Assembly: GCF_003258605.2 (NCBI RefSeq)
Contig: NZ_CP031264.1
Span: 6,936,232-7,000,231, forward strand
From: Peterkaempfera bronchialis
GTDB lineage: Bacteria > Actinomycetota > Actinomycetes > Streptomycetales > Streptomycetaceae
DNA: 64,000 bases
Reading direction: 5' to 3'
This document shows, in pieces, positions 43,625-52,138 of this stretch. Numbering within the stretch: position 1 is the stretch's first letter; each line of letters begins with the position of its first letter. The position numbers and the translations under genes are program-made. Below the pieces are notes generated by a model. The model did not search any database. It saw only the letters and a list, made by a program, of their open reading frames with translations, and was not told where the DNA came from.

Positions 43625-43884
43625 GGTCCCCCCAGTGCATCGGATGTGTCGCCCAGGGTAACGGCGTGGTGACGGCACATCAGGGCGGTTGCGCTGATCC
43701 GTGACCTTTCTGTACGAACCTTCCGGTCCGGGACGGATTGCCCGCCACCGGGAGGTGTGCTGATGGGTGGACGGCGGTGGGTCTCAGCGCGCCGCCGACA
43801 CCACCGCAGCGCCGTACCGGCGGCAGCCGGCGGCGTGTCCGCAGGATGCTGCGCCGGTTCGGGCCCGCCACTCCTACGAACGGC

Positions 43885-45198
43885 TCACGGGCTGTCTGGA
43901 GTGACCGGTGCGCGGTGCGGTACCCGGAAGGCGAGCAGGGCGACATCGTCCTGGTAGCCGGTGGTCAGCCGGTCGAGCAGTTCGTCGCAGAAGACGGAGA
44001 GCGGGGCGGAGGCCAGGTTCGCGGCGTGCTGCCGCAGGCGGGTGAAGCCGTGGCCGATGTCCTCCCCGGGGCGTTCGATCAGTCCGTCGGTGTAGAGGAG
44101 CACGGTCGCACCCGGTGGTACGGCGATATGGGCGTCCGTCCGGGGCGTCGCCGGGTCCAGCCCGAGGATGGGGGCGTGACCGCCCTCCAGCAGTTGGGCG
44201 GTGCCGTCGGGCAGGGTGAGCAGCGGCGGCGGGTGTCCGGCGTTGGTCCAGGTCAGCGTCCAGGGACCGGCCGGGGGCGCCTGTAGCTGGGCGATCACGG
44301 CGGTGACGAGTTCGATCGAGGTCAGGCCCTGCATGACCCGGTCCAGGCGGCGCATCACCCCGGCCGGGGTGTCACCGCTGTCGTAGGCCAGGGCGCGCAG
44401 CATATTGCGGAGCTGCCCCATTCGGACGGCGGCGGCCAGGTCGTGGCCGATCACATCGCCGATCGCCAGCACGGTCGGCCCGACGGGCAGCGGGAAGGCG
44501 TCGTACCAGTCGCCGCCCACCTCGGCGCGCTCCCGGGCGGGGGAGTAGCGGGCGGCGAGCGGCAGCCAGTCCAGGCCGGACAGGTCCGGCAGCAGCGAGC
44601 GCTGCAACTGCTCGGCGGTGTTCTGCTGGAACGCGTACAACTGGGCGTTCTCCAGGGCCAGTCCGGCCCGGTGGCCCAGATCGCTGGCCAGCGACTGGTC
44701 CTCGGCGTCGAAGGGCTCCGCCTGGGGCGGGCGGATCAGGGTGAGCGCGCCCAGCACCTGGCGGCGGGCCCGCATCGGCACGATCAGGACCGGGCCGGCG
44801 TCCAGGATGCGGTAGAGGTCCTGCTGCACGGCCTCCAGGGAGCCGGGCTCCGCCGCCCGCGCGGGGGAGGCGAGCGCGAGCGGACCCGCGCCGCGCAGCA
44901 CGCGGGCCAGCGGGTCGGCGGAGTCGTCGGGCCCGGGAAGCAGACCCGGGCCCATGACCCGGAGGGCGCGGTCGGGGTCGCGGTGGGTGACGGCGATCCG
45001 GCGAATCCGCTCGCCGTCCACCAGGTCCACCACACAGGCGTCGGCGAGCTGCGGGACGAGCCGGTGCGACAGGCGGCGCAGGGCCTCCTCCGCGTCCAGG
45101 CTGCTGGCCAGCGCGAAGCTGATGTCCGCCAGCAGGCGCAGCCGGGTGGAGGCATGCCCGTGGGAGTCCGGGGCAGCTGCTGGTGCTCTGCGGCTCAT
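43885..45198 (-). CDS. GAF-SpoIIE (PP2C) serine phosphatase
   Basis: A 437-residue phosphatase: GAF domain (residues about 20-185) and a SpoIIE/RsbU-type PP2C domain (about 200-430) with metal-ligand motifs AEVGGDWYDAF, VIGDVIGHDLAAAV, TWTNAGHPPPLLTLPDG, VLLYTDGLIERPGEDI and TGYQDDVALLAFRVP. It likely dephosphorylates an anti-anti-sigma factor. GAF acts as sensor. ATG 45198 has a GAGGCGG tract upstream; ATG 45213 is an equally possible start. Partner anti-sigma genes are not in the window. Confidence 0.92.
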   Translation of the reverse strand: MSRRAPAAAPDSHGHASTRLRLLADISFALASSLDAEEALRRLSHRLVPQLADACVVDLVDGERIRRIAVTHRDPDRALRVMGPGLLPGPDDSADPLARVLRGAGPLALASPARAAEPGSLEAVQQDLYRILDAGPVLIVPMRARRQVLGALTLIRPPQAEPFDAEDQSLASDLGHRAGLALENAQLYAFQQNTAEQLQRSLLPDLSGLDWLPLAARYSPARERAEVGGDWYDAFPLPVGPTVLAIGDVIGHDLAAAVRMGQLRNMLRALAYDSGDTPAGVMRRLDRVMQGLTSIELVTAVIAQLQAPPAGPWTLTWTNAGHPPPLLTLPDGTAQLLEGGHAPILGLDPATPRTDAHIAVPPGATVLLYTDGLIERPGEDIGHGFTRLRQHAANLASAPLSVFCDELLDRLTTGYQDDVALLAFRVPHRAPVTPDSP

Positions 45199-45213
45199 CG
45201 GGGTCCGCCTCAT

Positions 45214-45640
45214 TCCGTCTTGTGGATGTCCGTACCGTGCCGCCACCCCGGTTCCCGGCGGTGCCCGGTCGATGCCGCGCCAGGTGACCGCGATGCCGCC
45301 CAGCGGATGGGCGGTCCGGTGATGGTGCGGGCCAGGGTGCCGCCGAGCCCGGTCAGCGCGGCGACGGCCAGGACGGCGACGGTCCAGGAGGGACCGGGGA
45401 CAAGGGCACCCACGGCGATGGGCAGTGCCGCCCCGGCCAAGCTGGTCACACTCGCCGCACTCATCGCGGTGAGCCCGCGCTGCCGCTGGTCCGCCGGGCG
45501 AGGAGCGCCCCGCCGACGCTGGCGCCGGGGACCAACGTCAGGGTGACCTGGCACAGGGACAGGGGGGACATGATCACACCCCGGCTGCCGCGCGCGGGCC
45601 GCACGGGCCCTCGGACGAGTCGTGAAGGATGCCGGGGCGG
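45214..45640 (-). pseudogene. Degenerate membrane-protein remnant, MFS-like C-terminus
   Basis: In two frames on the minus strand, pieces read as a hydrophobic protein: MSPLSLCQVTLTLVPGASVGG and LLARRTSG in one frame (about 45571-45470), then QRGLTAMSAASVTSLAGAALPIAVGAL and VAVLAVAALTGLGGTLAR in the next (about 45475-45310), consistent with a frameshift in the C-terminal half of a transporter. No intact start is seen. Assignment is tentative. Confidence 0.35.
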
Positions 45641-45825
45641 CGGCGTTCGCCCATGACGGCCTCCCGGGTTCGCTGCGGGGTAGAGGCCATCGGCACCGAC
45701 GGGTGCGGGCAAGGGCGAGCCTCATCGCCTGACCTCCATGCTGCCCCGTCGGCGGCACTCCTGCCACTGCTCCTGCCGCCGTCCGCCACGCTCTGCCGTG
45801 CGCCGGACCTGCCTCCAGCCTGAAG

Positions 45826-45960
45826 CCGTGGCACACTCTCGCGGTCTACGGCAAGGGGGACCCGCCCAAGCGCCAGTGGCCGGACACCCAGCTGCCCCCG
45901 CACCCCGGATACCGGCTCACCCCCTGGAACCCCATCTGGTCCTCCAACGCCAAGGGGTGA
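45826..45960 (+). pseudogene. 3' fragment of an unidentified gene
   Basis: The plus-strand frame reads SLKPWHTLAVYGKGDPPKRQ followed by a P-rich run to WNPIWSSNAKG and a TGA at 45958-45960. The residue composition looks like real protein, but no start or upstream part is visible. Family not recognised. Confidence 0.35.
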
Positions 45961-45999
45961 GGCCCACTGACGGCGCCCCAGGACGCATGCGTCACACGC

Positions 46000-46325
46000 T
46001 CAGGGGTGTGACACCCCGGGGTGGGCGGCCTCCTGGGCGAGGCGCGTGCGGCAGGTGTGGAGGAAGGTGTCGGACAGGGCGGTGTCGGCGTGCCGCACGG
46101 CGCGGGCGAGGACCATGGCCCCGACCAGCTCGCTCAGCATGCGTACGGCCCGGTCACGGGCTTCCTGCTCGGTGAGCGGCCTGCCGTTCCGGGCCGTCTG
46201 CGCGGAGAGTGCTGTGGCGAAGCCGGACAGATAGCCCTCCACGCCTTCCGCGTACGCGGTCTGGACGGCCTCGCTCTGCCGCCAGGAGTCCACCACCAGC
46301 GAGGCCGAGGGGCAGCCGCCGTCGG
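46000..46325 (-). pseudogene. TetR regulator, C-terminal fragment (N-terminus deleted)
   Basis: About 108 residues of a TetR ligand domain (GCPSASLVVDSWRQSEAVQ, GYLSGFATALSAQ, DRAVRMLSELVGAMVLARAV) are left, without the DNA-binding HTH. The reading frame runs on upstream only into unrelated sequence at about 46325, where a plus-strand gene fragment starts. Confidence 0.6.
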
Positions 46326-46329
46326 GGGG

Positions 46330-46701
46330 CTCCCCGACTGGCAGGGCCGCATCGTCGTCGACGCGACCAACCAGTTCACGCGGCTGCCACCGGACACGCG
46401 GATTGCCGACCTCGGCGACCTCACCGGCAGCGAATACGTCGCCTCGCTGCTGCCCGGAGCCCGTGTGGTCAAGGCGTTCAACACCCTGTACGGCCCGTAC
46501 ATCGCGGCCGACCCACGCCACCCGGCAGGTCGGCGGGTGCTCTTCTACGCCGGAGACGACCCGGACGCCAAGGCCCGCTTCCACCGGCTCGCCGACCAGT
46601 TCGGCTTCGCCCCGGTCGACCTCGGCAGCCTCCGCGACGGGGGCCGCCTGATGCAGCTCGGCGGTCCGCTGTCCGGCCTGCACCTCCTCAAGCAGGACTG
46701 A
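46330..46701 (+). pseudogene. NAD(P)-binding reductase (F420-NADP type), C-terminal fragment
   Basis: About 123 residues matching the C-terminal two thirds of NADPH-dependent F420-reductase-like proteins (RIVVDATNQF, LPGARVVKAFNTLYGPYIA, RVLFYAGDDPDAKARFHRLADQFGFAPVDLG, LMQLGGPLSGLHLL). The Rossmann GxGxxG start is missing and the frame upstream of 46330 encodes unrelated residues. Together with the TetR fragment this fits one deletion that removed both divergent 5' ends. Confidence 0.6.
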
Positions 46702-46741
46702 CCCCCCGCACACCCACCCACCAGAGAAGGACCGCACACCC

Positions 46742-47857
46742 ATGGACAACGCCCCCCAGCCCCTGCTGCGCCCCCTCGCCCTGGGCGACCTGGACCTGCC
46801 CAACCGGGTCGTCATGGCCCCGATGACCCGCGCCCGCGCCGCCAACCCCGGCCTCGCGCCCACCGCACTGCACGCCCGCTACTACGCCCAGCGGGCCTCC
46901 GCCGGACTGATCATCTCCGAGGGAACCTGGGTCAACCGGCAGTCCATCGGCTTCATCAACGTCCCCGGCATCTACTCCGACCCCCAGGCCGTGGCCTGGC
47001 GGGAGGTCACCGACGCGGTCCACGCACGCGGCGGCCGGATCTTCTCCCAGTTCGGCCATGTCGGCTCGGTCTCCCACCCCGACCACTTCGACGGCGAACC
47101 GCCGGTCGCGCCGTCCGCCGTCAACCCCGGCGAGCAGTCCTTCACCCCGACGGGCCTCAAGGGCACCGTCACCCCCAGGGCCCTCACCGTCCGCGAGATC
47201 GGGCAGACCGTCGCCGACTACCGCACCGCGGCCCTGAACGCCCGCCGCGCGGGCTTCGACGGCGTCGAGATCCACGCCCAGGGCCAGCACCTCATCCCGC
47301 AGTTCCTCAACCCCCGGCTCAACCGGCGGACCGACGCCCACGGCGGCAGCCTGGAGAACCGCAGCCGCCTCCTGTTCGAGATCCTCGACGCCGTCACCTC
47401 GGTGTGGGACACCCCCCGCATCGGCGTCAAGCTCTCCCCGTACTGGGTCAGTGGCCACGCCTTCACGGCGGACGAGGAGACTCTGGTCGAGTACGACGAG
47501 ATCACCAAGCAGTTCGCCGGCGCCGACCTCGCCCACCTGCACCTGGTGGACAACAGCCCGGCCGCAGCCACGTCCACCCCCGACCGCGACCTGGCCCCCT
47601 TCGCCCGCTATCGCCCGCTCTTCGCCGGCGTCCTGATCGTCAACGCCGGCTTCACCCAGGCCACGGGAAACGCGGTACTCGACGCCGGGCTGGCGGACGC
47701 GGTCGCCTTCGGTGCCCCGTACATCGCCAACCCCGACCTGGTCGAACGGTTCACCCATGGCCATGGCCTCGCCGAAGCCGACCGCGCCACCTTCTACACC
47801 CCGGGTCCCGCCGGCTACACCGACTACCCGGCAGCCCCCGCCACCACCGGCCCCTGA
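46742..47857 (+). CDS. Old yellow enzyme family protein (alkene reductase-like) with altered active site
   Basis: A 371-residue flavin TIM-barrel protein: LRPLALGDLDLPNRVVMAPMTRARA, PGIYSDPQAVAWREVTDAVHARGGRIF, NPRLNRRTDAHGGSLENRSRLLFEIL and ADAVAFGAPYIANPDLVER are clear. But the substrate motif reads HAQGQHLIPQFL where the family has HGANGYLxxQFL, so the Asn and the proton-donating Tyr are replaced by Gly and His; and QLWHTGR reads QFGHVGSVSH. A redox role is therefore uncertain. ATG 46742 with AGAGAAGG about 8-10 bases upstream. It stands among truncated genes. Confidence 0.82.
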   Translation: MDNAPQPLLRPLALGDLDLPNRVVMAPMTRARAANPGLAPTALHARYYAQRASAGLIISEGTWVNRQSIGFINVPGIYSDPQAVAWREVTDAVHARGGRIFSQFGHVGSVSHPDHFDGEPPVAPSAVNPGEQSFTPTGLKGTVTPRALTVREIGQTVADYRTAALNARRAGFDGVEIHAQGQHLIPQFLNPRLNRRTDAHGGSLENRSRLLFEILDAVTSVWDTPRIGVKLSPYWVSGHAFTADEETLVEYDEITKQFAGADLAHLHLVDNSPAAATSTPDRDLAPFARYRPLFAGVLIVNAGFTQATGNAVLDAGLADAVAFGAPYIANPDLVERFTHGHGLAEADRATFYTPGPAGYTDYPAAPATTGP

Positions 47858-48060
47858 CCACCGGCCCCGTCGGCGCCGGCCCGGCGTACCAGGGCGGTGG
47901 CGAGCCGGGTGAGCTGGGTGCGCTGGGTGGGCGTGAGGTGGTCGGTGAGCGTGGTGATGCGGCAGCTGATCTCGGCGGTGCACTGATCGGTGAGCTTTCT
48001 GCCGTGCGGGGTGAGCGAGACCAGGACGGCGCGGCCGTCCGGTGGCCATGAGATCCGGTT
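47824..48060 (-). pseudogene. MarR family regulator, C-terminal fragment
   Basis: The minus strand reads GRAVLVSLTPHGRKLTDQCTAEISCRITTL and TPTQRTQLTRLATALVRRAG, the wing end and dimerisation helix of a MarR protein. The DNA-recognition helix and start are missing upstream of about 48060. Its 3' end overlaps the convergent OYE gene by about 34 bp. Confidence 0.5.
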
Positions 48061-48166
48061 CCTCGGGGACTGAATCCGGATCACCGCCCCCGAGGGGGTT
48101 GCCGGGTCTCTTTTCACGGTCCGTCCCCCCGTCCCCCACCCGCCCCGCGTCGCCGCACCCGTCCCG

Positions 48167-48796
48167 TCAGGCTGTGGCCTGGTCGATCGCGGCCTGGACG
48201 CGCTCGGCGAACTCCGGCTCGAAGTGCGGCATGAGCAGCAGCATCGAGTGGAGCACGCCTTCGCGCGCGTCGAGTTCATGCAGCCGCGTGTGCCCGCGGA
48301 ACGCGACGGCGAAGCTGGTCCAGTTCCAGATGATGATGAAGACGTCCTCCGCCAGGCGGCGCCGGTCGTCGTGGGGCAGCGCCCTCATCGAGCCCTGCTC
48401 GATCAGGGCGTCGATCGCGCTGGTGGTCCAGTCGAGGATCCAGGCGGTCAGATCCCTCAGCCGGGAGGCGAGCAGCTCGTCCCGCCCGGCGATCTCCACC
48501 ATGTTGGCGAAGAAGAAGCGGTACCGCCAGACCGTGTCCAGGCCGTGGAGGAAGACCTCGGCCCACTGCTGCGGACTCACCGGTGCCGACAGCGGGGCCA
48601 TCACCGCGCGGGCGGTGGTGTCGATCCGCTCGAACAGGGAGCGGATGATGTGCTCCTTGCTGCGGTAGTGGTAGTAGAGGTTCCCGGGGCTCATCTGCAG
48701 GTGGTCCGCGATGTGATTGGTCGTCACCGCCTGGACGCCCCTGCTGTTGAACAGCTCCAGGCTCCCATCGAGGATCCGGTCCTTTGTGCCCGCCAT
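48167..48796 (-). CDS. TetR family transcriptional regulator
   Basis: A 209-residue regulator: HTH residues about 5-50 (DRILDGSLELFNSRGVQAVTTNHIADHLQMSPGNLYYHYRSKEHII) and a helical ligand domain with RYRFFFANMVEIAGRDELLASRLRDL. The NLYYHYRSKE motif resembles regulators of catabolic operons. ATG 48796 has AAGGAA upstream. Divergent from the Rieske operon, which it likely controls through the boxes at 48880-48921. Confidence 0.93.
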   Translation of the reverse strand: MAGTKDRILDGSLELFNSRGVQAVTTNHIADHLQMSPGNLYYHYRSKEHIIRSLFERIDTTARAVMAPLSAPVSPQQWAEVFLHGLDTVWRYRFFFANMVEIAGRDELLASRLRDLTAWILDWTTSAIDALIEQGSMRALPHDDRRRLAEDVFIIIWNWTSFAVAFRGHTRLHELDAREGVLHSMLLLMPHFEPEFAERVQAAIDQATA

Positions 48797-48879
48797 GGTT
48801 CCTTGGCCTCCGCTCTGTCTTCTCGCCGTCGGCACCCGCGCCGAGGCAAGTGTGTGCAACTCGTTGACACCGGCACCCC

Positions 48880-48921
48880 TAGAGCTAATACTCCAGAAAC
48901 GCGGCTAGAGCCTTAACTCTA
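48880..48921. promoter_or_regulatory. Two TetR-type operator boxes
   Basis: TAGAG-N6-CTCYA occurs twice: TAGAGCTAATACTCCA (48880-48895) and TAGAGCCTTAACTCTA (48906-48921, perfect 5-bp arms), 26 bp apart. Located between the divergent TetR and Rieske genes. Confidence 0.75.
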
Positions 48922-48968
48922 ATCTTCTTTCCGGGAGCCGGTGCCCCGGACGTCTGTAGGGAGTCTCC

Positions 48969-49994
48969 ATGTCCGCAACATCCGCAACGTCCATCGAGCA
49001 ATCCACCCCACCAGCCCGCCGCCGCATCCTGGCGCCGCCGGTCCCGCCTGAGGGGGAGGGCGGATTCTCCCGGTCGTGGTTCCCGGTCTGCCTCTCCTCG
49101 GACGTGCCGAGCGGGAAGGTCGTGGGCCGCGACTTCCTGGACGGCCGGGTCGTCGTGTACCGGGGACCGGACGGGGCGGCAAAGGTGCTGAGCGCCTACT
49201 GCCCGCATCTCGGTGCCGACCTCTCGGTGGGCGACGTCCACGACGGGCAGCTCCGCTGCGCGTTCCACCACTGGCGCTTCGACGGCTCCGGCGCCTGCGT
49301 CGGCACCGGCTGCGGCGACCCGGCGCCGCCCCGCGCGCAGCTCTTCGCCTTCCCGGTGCAGGAGCGGTACGGGCTGGTCTGGGCCTTCAACGGCGAGACT
49401 CCCACCTTCGACCTGCCGGACTTCCCGTTCCCCGACGGCGAGTTGGTGGTGCGGACGCTGGAGCTGGACGAGATCTTCCCCGTCGACCCGTGGGTCTTCT
49501 GCGCCAACACCCCGGACATCCAGCACATCAAGGCGCTGCACGGCATCACCTTCGACAACGGGGACCCCGACCCCGAGCAGTTCACCTGGACCGACCACTC
49601 CTTCCGGTACGGCTTCGAGGGAAGGCTGCCCTCCGGTGACCCCATCTCCTACGAGATCGGCATCACCGGGACCAACATCTTCTACCAGTCGGGCTCGGTC
49701 AACGGCCGGTGGTTCGGGTTCATCATGCCCTTCGGCATCCCCCAGCCCGGCGCCATCACCTCGTTCCTGGTGCTGGCAGCCCGGGAGGACGACGGCGACC
49801 AGGGTGACACCGAGGCGTTCCTCGACTCCGTGCAGGCGCTTGAGGAGAGCATCGTCGCGGACGACCGCCCGGTGCTGAACACCATCCACTTCCGGCCGGG
49901 CACCACGACCCGCAGCGACAAGGCGCTCAACCGGTTCCTCCAGTACGTCCGCGACTTCCCCCGGACGCACCCGTCGCGTGACTTCATCAACTGA
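48969..49994 (+). CDS. Rieske [2Fe-2S] non-heme iron oxygenase, oxygenase component
   Basis: A 341-residue oxygenase. Rieske cluster ligands are in YCPHLGADLSVGD and RCAFHHWRFD (CxH-x16-CxxH pattern with residues about 76-99). The mononuclear iron site is in NTPDIQHIKALHGI, the D-x2-H-x4-H pattern of the VanA/KshA-type monooxygenases. The rest is the helix-grip catalytic domain ending with a basic tail. It oxidises an organic substrate with electrons from the reductase downstream. ATG 48969. Substrate unknown; companion RidA suggests an imine-producing reaction such as oxidative N-dealkylation. Confidence 0.92.
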   Translation: MSATSATSIEQSTPPARRRILAPPVPPEGEGGFSRSWFPVCLSSDVPSGKVVGRDFLDGRVVVYRGPDGAAKVLSAYCPHLGADLSVGDVHDGQLRCAFHHWRFDGSGACVGTGCGDPAPPRAQLFAFPVQERYGLVWAFNGETPTFDLPDFPFPDGELVVRTLELDEIFPVDPWVFCANTPDIQHIKALHGITFDNGDPDPEQFTWTDHSFRYGFEGRLPSGDPISYEIGITGTNIFYQSGSVNGRWFGFIMPFGIPQPGAITSFLVLAAREDDGDQGDTEAFLDSVQALEESIVADDRPVLNTIHFRPGTTTRSDKALNRFLQYVRDFPRTHPSRDFIN

Positions 49995-50018
49995 CGCCGC
50001 GTCCCGTCACGACCTCGG

Positions 50019-50960
50019 ATGCCCACGATGACCGAGCTGCGTGTCCGGCAACTGCGCTGGGAAGCCGACGACATCGTCTCCCTCACCCTTGCCGAACCCC
50101 ACGGCAGGCGGCTGCCCTCATGGCAGCCGGGCGCGCATGTGGACCTGCACACGCCCGCCGGTGTCCGCCAGTACTCGCTCTGCGGCAATCCGCGCCGCCG
50201 CGACGCATGGCGGGTGGCGGTGTACCGCGAACCCGGAGGGCGAGGGGGATCGCAGTGGGTCCACGACGGGCTCCGGGTCGGCAGCCTCGTCACGGTCGGT
50301 GCGCCCCGGAACGCCTTCCCCCTCCTTCCGGCGCCGCGCTACCTGTTCATCGGCGGCGGGATCGGCGTGACCCCGCTGCTCCCCATGATCGACCAGGCCG
50401 GGCGGGCCGGAGTGCCGTGGACACTGCTCTACGGCGGCCGGCGCAGGTCCTCCATGGCGTTCCTCAGCGAACTCGGCAGGTACGGGGACCGGGTCCGGCT
50501 CCGCCCGGAGGACGAGTACGGACGGCTCGACCTGGCAGCGGAGCTGGACGGCCTGGCGGAGGGAACGGCGGTGTACTGCTGCGGACCTCCCGGACTCGTC
50601 GCCGCAGTGGAGGAGCACGACCGGTCCTGGCCGCCCGGCGCCCTCCATATCGAGCGCTTCGCACCGGTGGCGCAGCAGCACCCCCTGGACGACACCGCCT
50701 TCGACGTCCAACTCGTCCGCTCCGGGGTGACGCTGCGCATACCCGCCCGGACCTCCATCCTCGATGTGGTCGAGCGGGCCGGCCTGGCCAACGTCGGCAG
50801 TTGCTACCAGGGCACCTGCGGCTCCTGCGAGACCAAGGTGGTCGAGGGAACCCCCGACCACCGGGACTCCGTGCTCTCGGCCGACGAGCGCGCCTCCGGC
50901 ACCAGCATGATGATCTGCGTCTCCCGCTGCACATCGTCCCGGCTGGTGCTCGATCTCTAG
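50019..50960 (+). CDS. Phthalate-dioxygenase-type ferredoxin reductase (FNR + 2Fe-2S)
   Basis: A 313-residue oxidoreductase: FNR module with FMN/FAD-binding YSLCGNP, pyridine nucleotide motif IGGGIGVTPLLPM and VYCCGPPGLV; and a C-terminal plant-type [2Fe-2S] domain with CYQGTCGSCETKV and a distal MMICVSRC. This is the class IA reductase arrangement that directly reduces Rieske oxygenases. Starts 25 bp after the oxygenase stop; ATG 50019 or ATG 50028. Confidence 0.92.
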   Translation: MPTMTELRVRQLRWEADDIVSLTLAEPHGRRLPSWQPGAHVDLHTPAGVRQYSLCGNPRRRDAWRVAVYREPGGRGGSQWVHDGLRVGSLVTVGAPRNAFPLLPAPRYLFIGGGIGVTPLLPMIDQAGRAGVPWTLLYGGRRRSSMAFLSELGRYGDRVRLRPEDEYGRLDLAAELDGLAEGTAVYCCGPPGLVAAVEEHDRSWPPGALHIERFAPVAQQHPLDDTAFDVQLVRSGVTLRIPARTSILDVVERAGLANVGSCYQGTCGSCETKVVEGTPDHRDSVLSADERASGTSMMICVSRCTSSRLVLDL

Positions 50961-51011
50961 CGCCTTGCCCGCCCCCTCCCGCAGGGAACGCAAGGCACCC
51001 CACCTGTCCCC

Positions 51012-51030
51012 GACTCTCGGAGCGAGAGTC
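51012..51030. promoter_or_regulatory. Hairpin in the leader of the second RidA gene
   Basis: GACTCTCG-GAG-CGAGAGTC, 8-bp arms, 17 bp before the ATG at 51047 and just before GAGAAGGG. It may influence translation or processing between the reductase and RidA cistrons. Confidence 0.4.
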
Positions 51031-51046
51031 CAGAGAAGGGATCCCC

Positions 51047-51451
51047 ATGGCCAGTCTCCTGTCCGCTGCCGACTACCTCGGTGCGTCGGTGTTCGACACC
51101 TTCGCCTTTGCACAGACCGTGGTCGTCGGCGACACCATCCACCTGTCCGGAATGACGCCGCTGCGCGGCGAGGTCGACGCGCTGGAACTCGTCTGCCCCG
51201 ACGACCTGCGCGGACAGACGGAGTTCGAGCTGGACATCCTGCGGCGCTCCCTCGGGGAGGTCGGCGCCCGGCTGGCCGACGTGGTGTCCGTGACCGTCTA
51301 CACCACCGACATCGACGCGCTCACCGCGCACGCCGACCTGTTCCGCGCCGCCTTCGGGGCGGTCCCCCCGGTGGCGACCTGGGTGCAGGTGCAGCGGCTG
51401 CTGCACCCCGGCCAGCTGGTCGAGATCACCGCGACCGCCGTCCGGCGATAG
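51047..51451 (+). CDS. RidA family protein
   Basis: A 134-residue RidA-like protein (TVVVGDTIHLSGMTPL, FELDILRRSLGEVGARLADVVSVTVYTTDIDALTAHADLFRAAF, VATWVQVQRLLHPGQLVEITATAV). The usual active arginine of RidA near the VQVxxLLxPxxLVEI end is replaced by Gln/Val, so it may not be an imine hydrolase in the classical sense. Downstream of the Rieske reductase in the same operon. ATG 51047. Confidence 0.88.
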   Translation: MASLLSAADYLGASVFDTFAFAQTVVVGDTIHLSGMTPLRGEVDALELVCPDDLRGQTEFELDILRRSLGEVGARLADVVSVTVYTTDIDALTAHADLFRAAFGAVPPVATWVQVQRLLHPGQLVEITATAVRR

Positions 51452-51510
51452 CGCCCACCCGGACTTCGATAACCGCACAGCCTCCCACCACCCTCTGTAG
51501 GAGATCCCCC

Positions 51511-52080
51511 ATGCCCCGCGTACTCATCCTCGCCGGCGACGCCTCCGAGGCGCTGGAAACCGTCTACCCGCACCAGCGGCTGCTGGAGGAGGGGTACGAG
51601 GTCCACCTCGCCGCGCCCTCCAAGAAGAAGATCCAGCTGGTCGTGCATGACTTCGTGGAAGGGTTCGACACCTACACCGAGAAGCCCGGATACCTCTGGG
51701 ACGCCGACCTCGCCTTCGCCGAGGTGCGGCCCGAGGACTATGTCGCGCTGGTCATCCCCGGTGGGCGGGCCCCGGAGTACCTCCGCTACGACAGCCATGT
51801 GCGGCGTATCGTCGACCACTTCGTCAGCGAGCGGAAGGTGATCGCGGTCCAGTGCCATGGACCCCTGATCCTCGCCGCGACGGGAGCGCTCAAGGGCCGC
51901 CGTACGGCGGGCTGGCCCACCATCTCCGCCGACCTGGAGGCGGCCGGGGCCGACTACGCCGGCGACGAGGTGGTGGTCGACGACAACCTGGTCTCCGGTC
52001 TGGCATGGCCCGCCCACCCGGTGTGGATGCGCCGGGTCGTCGCTCTGCTGCGGGAGCAGGCGCCGGTGGCGGCAGGCTGA
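51511..52080 (+). CDS. DJ-1/PfpI family protein
   Basis: A 189-residue class I glutamine-amidotransferase-like protein with the nucleophile elbow AVQCHGPLILA (Cys near residue 116), an early acidic residue in DASEALETVYPHQ and the PGGRAPEYLRYD segment. Candidate roles are isocyanide-hydratase-like hydrolysis or chaperone/glyoxalase activity. Last gene of the TetR-controlled operon; GTAGGAGA upstream of ATG 51511. Function inferred only by family. Confidence 0.88.
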   Translation: MPRVLILAGDASEALETVYPHQRLLEEGYEVHLAAPSKKKIQLVVHDFVEGFDTYTEKPGYLWDADLAFAEVRPEDYVALVIPGGRAPEYLRYDSHVRRIVDHFVSERKVIAVQCHGPLILAATGALKGRRTAGWPTISADLEAAGADYAGDEVVVDDNLVSGLAWPAHPVWMRRVVALLREQAPVAAG

Positions 52081-52098
52081 GCGGGCGTACCAGTGCCT

Positions 52099-52126
52099 GG
52101 GCCCGTCCGGAGTTCCGGACGGGCCC
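52099..52126. terminator. Terminator after the Rieske operon
   Basis: 12-bp perfect arms GGGCCCGTCCGG / CCGGACGGGCCC around AGTT, 19 bp after the DJ-1 stop. Confidence 0.85.
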
Positions 52127-52138
52127 GTACCGCGTGGG

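Noticed and set aside
43625-43884. A small gene between the hypothetical protein and the phosphatase
   Set aside because: Frames are short and Arg-rich, with no ribosome-binding site or recognisable protein.
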